In this document: in pieces, positions 63,098 through 64,000 of the stretch
Position numbering within the stretch: the stretch's first letter is position 1
Layout: each line of letters starts with the position of its first letter
DNA from: Nocardia sp. CDC159
GTDB taxonomy: Bacteria; Actinomycetota; Actinomycetes; Mycobacteriales; Mycobacteriaceae
DNA length: 64,000 bases
Reading direction: 5' to 3'
Assembly (NCBI RefSeq): GCF_023740735.1
Contig: NZ_JAMRXH010000002.1
Location: 310,001 to 374,000, forward strand
The notes under the pieces: model-generated
Seen by the model: only the letters and a program-made list of their open reading frames with translations
Told to the model about the DNA's origin: nothing
Database searches by the model: none
Position numbers and translations under genes: made by a program

Positions 63098-64000
63098 CCA
63101 CCCGGCTGCACACACCGCTGACCGATCTGGTCGGCATCGAGCATCCGATCGTGCAGACCGGTATGGGCTGGGTGGCCGGACCCCGGTTGGTCGCCGCCAC
63201 CGCGCAGGCGGGCGGGTTGGGCATCCTGGCCTCGGCCACCATGACCTTCGCCGAACTCGAGGCGGCGATCGCCAAGACCAAGGCCAACACCGACCGGCCG
63301 TTCGGGGTGAACATCCGCGCCGACGCCACCGATGCGCCCGAGCGGATCGAACTGCTCATCCGGGAGGGGGTCCGCGTCGCCTCGTTCGCGTTGGCCCCGA
63401 AGCGCGAGCTCATCGCCCGGCTCAAAGCTGCCGGGGTAGTGGTGATTCCGTCGGTCGGCGCGGCCAAGCACGCCGTGAAGGTCGCCTCCTGGGGCGCCGA
63501 CGCGGTGATCGTGCAGGGTGGCGAGGGTGGCGGGCACACCGGTCCGGTGGCCACCACGCTGCTGCTGCCCTCGGTGCTCGACGCCGTCGACATACCCGTC
63601 GTGGCGGCCGGTGGGTTTTTTGACGGCCGCGGTCTGGCGGCCGCCCTGGCCTACGGCGCGGCCGGTGTCGCGATGGGCACCCGATTCCTGCTCACCCGGG
63701 AGAGCACCGTCCCCGACGCGGTGAAACAGGAGTATCTGCGCCGCGGCCTGCAGGACACGGTGGTATCGCTGAAGGTCGACGGCATGCCGCACCGCGTGCT
63801 GAATACCGAACTGGTTGCCCGCCTGGAACATTCGGGCCGCTGGCGCGGCCTGGCCGCCGCGGTGGGCAACGCGGCGAAGTTCAAGAGCATGACCGGCATG
63901 CGGTGGTCCACCATGGTCCGCGACGGTCTGGCCATGCGAAGGACCAAGGACCTCAGCTGGTCCCAGGTCGTCATGGCCGCCAACACCCCCATGCTTCTCA
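63094..64000 (+). CDS. ipdC: Flavin-dependent oxidoreductase IpdC (NMO family), truncated by the window
   Basis: The frame from GTG 63094 (GTGA overlap with ipdB) stays open to the end of the window, giving 302 residues without a stop. It starts MTTRLHTPLTDLVGIEHPIV and has the FMN-binding nitronate-monooxygenase pattern: QTGMGWVAGP, VQGGEGGGHTGPVAT, VVAAGGFFDGRGLAAALAYGA, GVAMGTRFLLT. IpdC (Rv3553) acts on the ring C/D CoA intermediates with IpdAB and EchA20. The last ~50-80 residues are expected beyond position 64000. Confidence 0.9.
   Translation, partial: MTTRLHTPLTDLVGIEHPIVQTGMGWVAGPRLVAATAQAGGLGILASATMTFAELEAAIAKTKANTDRPFGVNIRADATDAPERIELLIREGVRVASFALAPKRELIARLKAAGVVVIPSVGAAKHAVKVASWGADAVIVQGGEGGGHTGPVATTLLLPSVLDAVDIPVVAAGGFFDGRGLAAALAYGAAGVAMGTRFLLTRESTVPDAVKQEYLRRGLQDTVVSLKVDGMPHRVLNTELVARLEHSGRWRGLAAAVGNAAKFKSMTGMRWSTMVRDGLAMRRTKDLSWSQVVMAANTPMLL

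Overview
The window is high-GC chromosomal DNA from a mycolic-acid actinomycete, most likely Nocardia or a close relative (inference). The support is an antigen-85-type mycolyltransferase, a complete mce4/yrbE4 sterol-uptake operon, KstR and KstR2 operators, a PhoP/PhoR pair and many TANNNT-N6/7-start (leaderless-type) promoters. I see no insertion sequence, prophage, integron or CRISPR array.

Region 1 (1-24.6 kb) is a housekeeping neighbourhood whose gene content recalls the Mycobacterium tuberculosis Rv0757-Rv0800 interval: M18 aminopeptidase, purQ/purS, MBL-fold hydrolase, oligopeptidase B, antigen-85-like esterase, purB, TetR, purD, HIT protein, phoR and phoP. Nocardia-type inserts interrupt it. 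They include an amide-sensing cassette (MarR, AmiC-like receptor, and an AmiE-family amidase whose catalytic cysteine is glycine), a lysG/lysE pair, a tandem array of 96-bp palindromic units, and a frameshifted membrane gene.

Region 2 (24.6-26.1 kb) is a junction holding tRNA-Thr(UGU), an orphan MbtH protein and an alpha/beta hydrolase. After it the gene order switches to one resembling Rv3489-Rv3553.

Region 3 (26.1-54.8 kb) is cholesterol catabolism. A small protein and otsA come first, then the mce4 operon with two Mce-associated genes (steroid import), hsd4A-type SDR, ferredoxin, fadE26/fadE27, fadD19, a second acyl-CoA ligase, an F420-type oxidoreductase, a double-DUF35 protein with ltp4 and ltp3 (side-chain aldol cleavage), a SnoaL protein, cyp125 (C26 oxidation) and fadA5 (thiolysis). 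KstR-type operators (TnnAACnnGTTnnA) lie at the promoters. In several, the operator half-site runs directly into the -10 box of a leaderless promoter. A sigG-like sigma factor, a VOC protein and a small P-loop kinase are inserted in the middle.

Region 4 (54.8-58.9 kb) is an accessory module inside the cholesterol cluster: an EspR-type regulator and, convergent to it, a three-gene operon for a Gly-Ser-Ala repeat envelope protein, an ImmA/IrrE metallopeptidase and a MAB_1171c/DUF6545-like membrane protein. It is the best candidate for an undescribed system.

Region 5 (58.9-64 kb) is the KstR2 arm for steroid rings C and D: two SDRs, and divergently echA20, ipdA, ipdB and ipdC (cut by the window end), around a near-consensus KstR2 operator.
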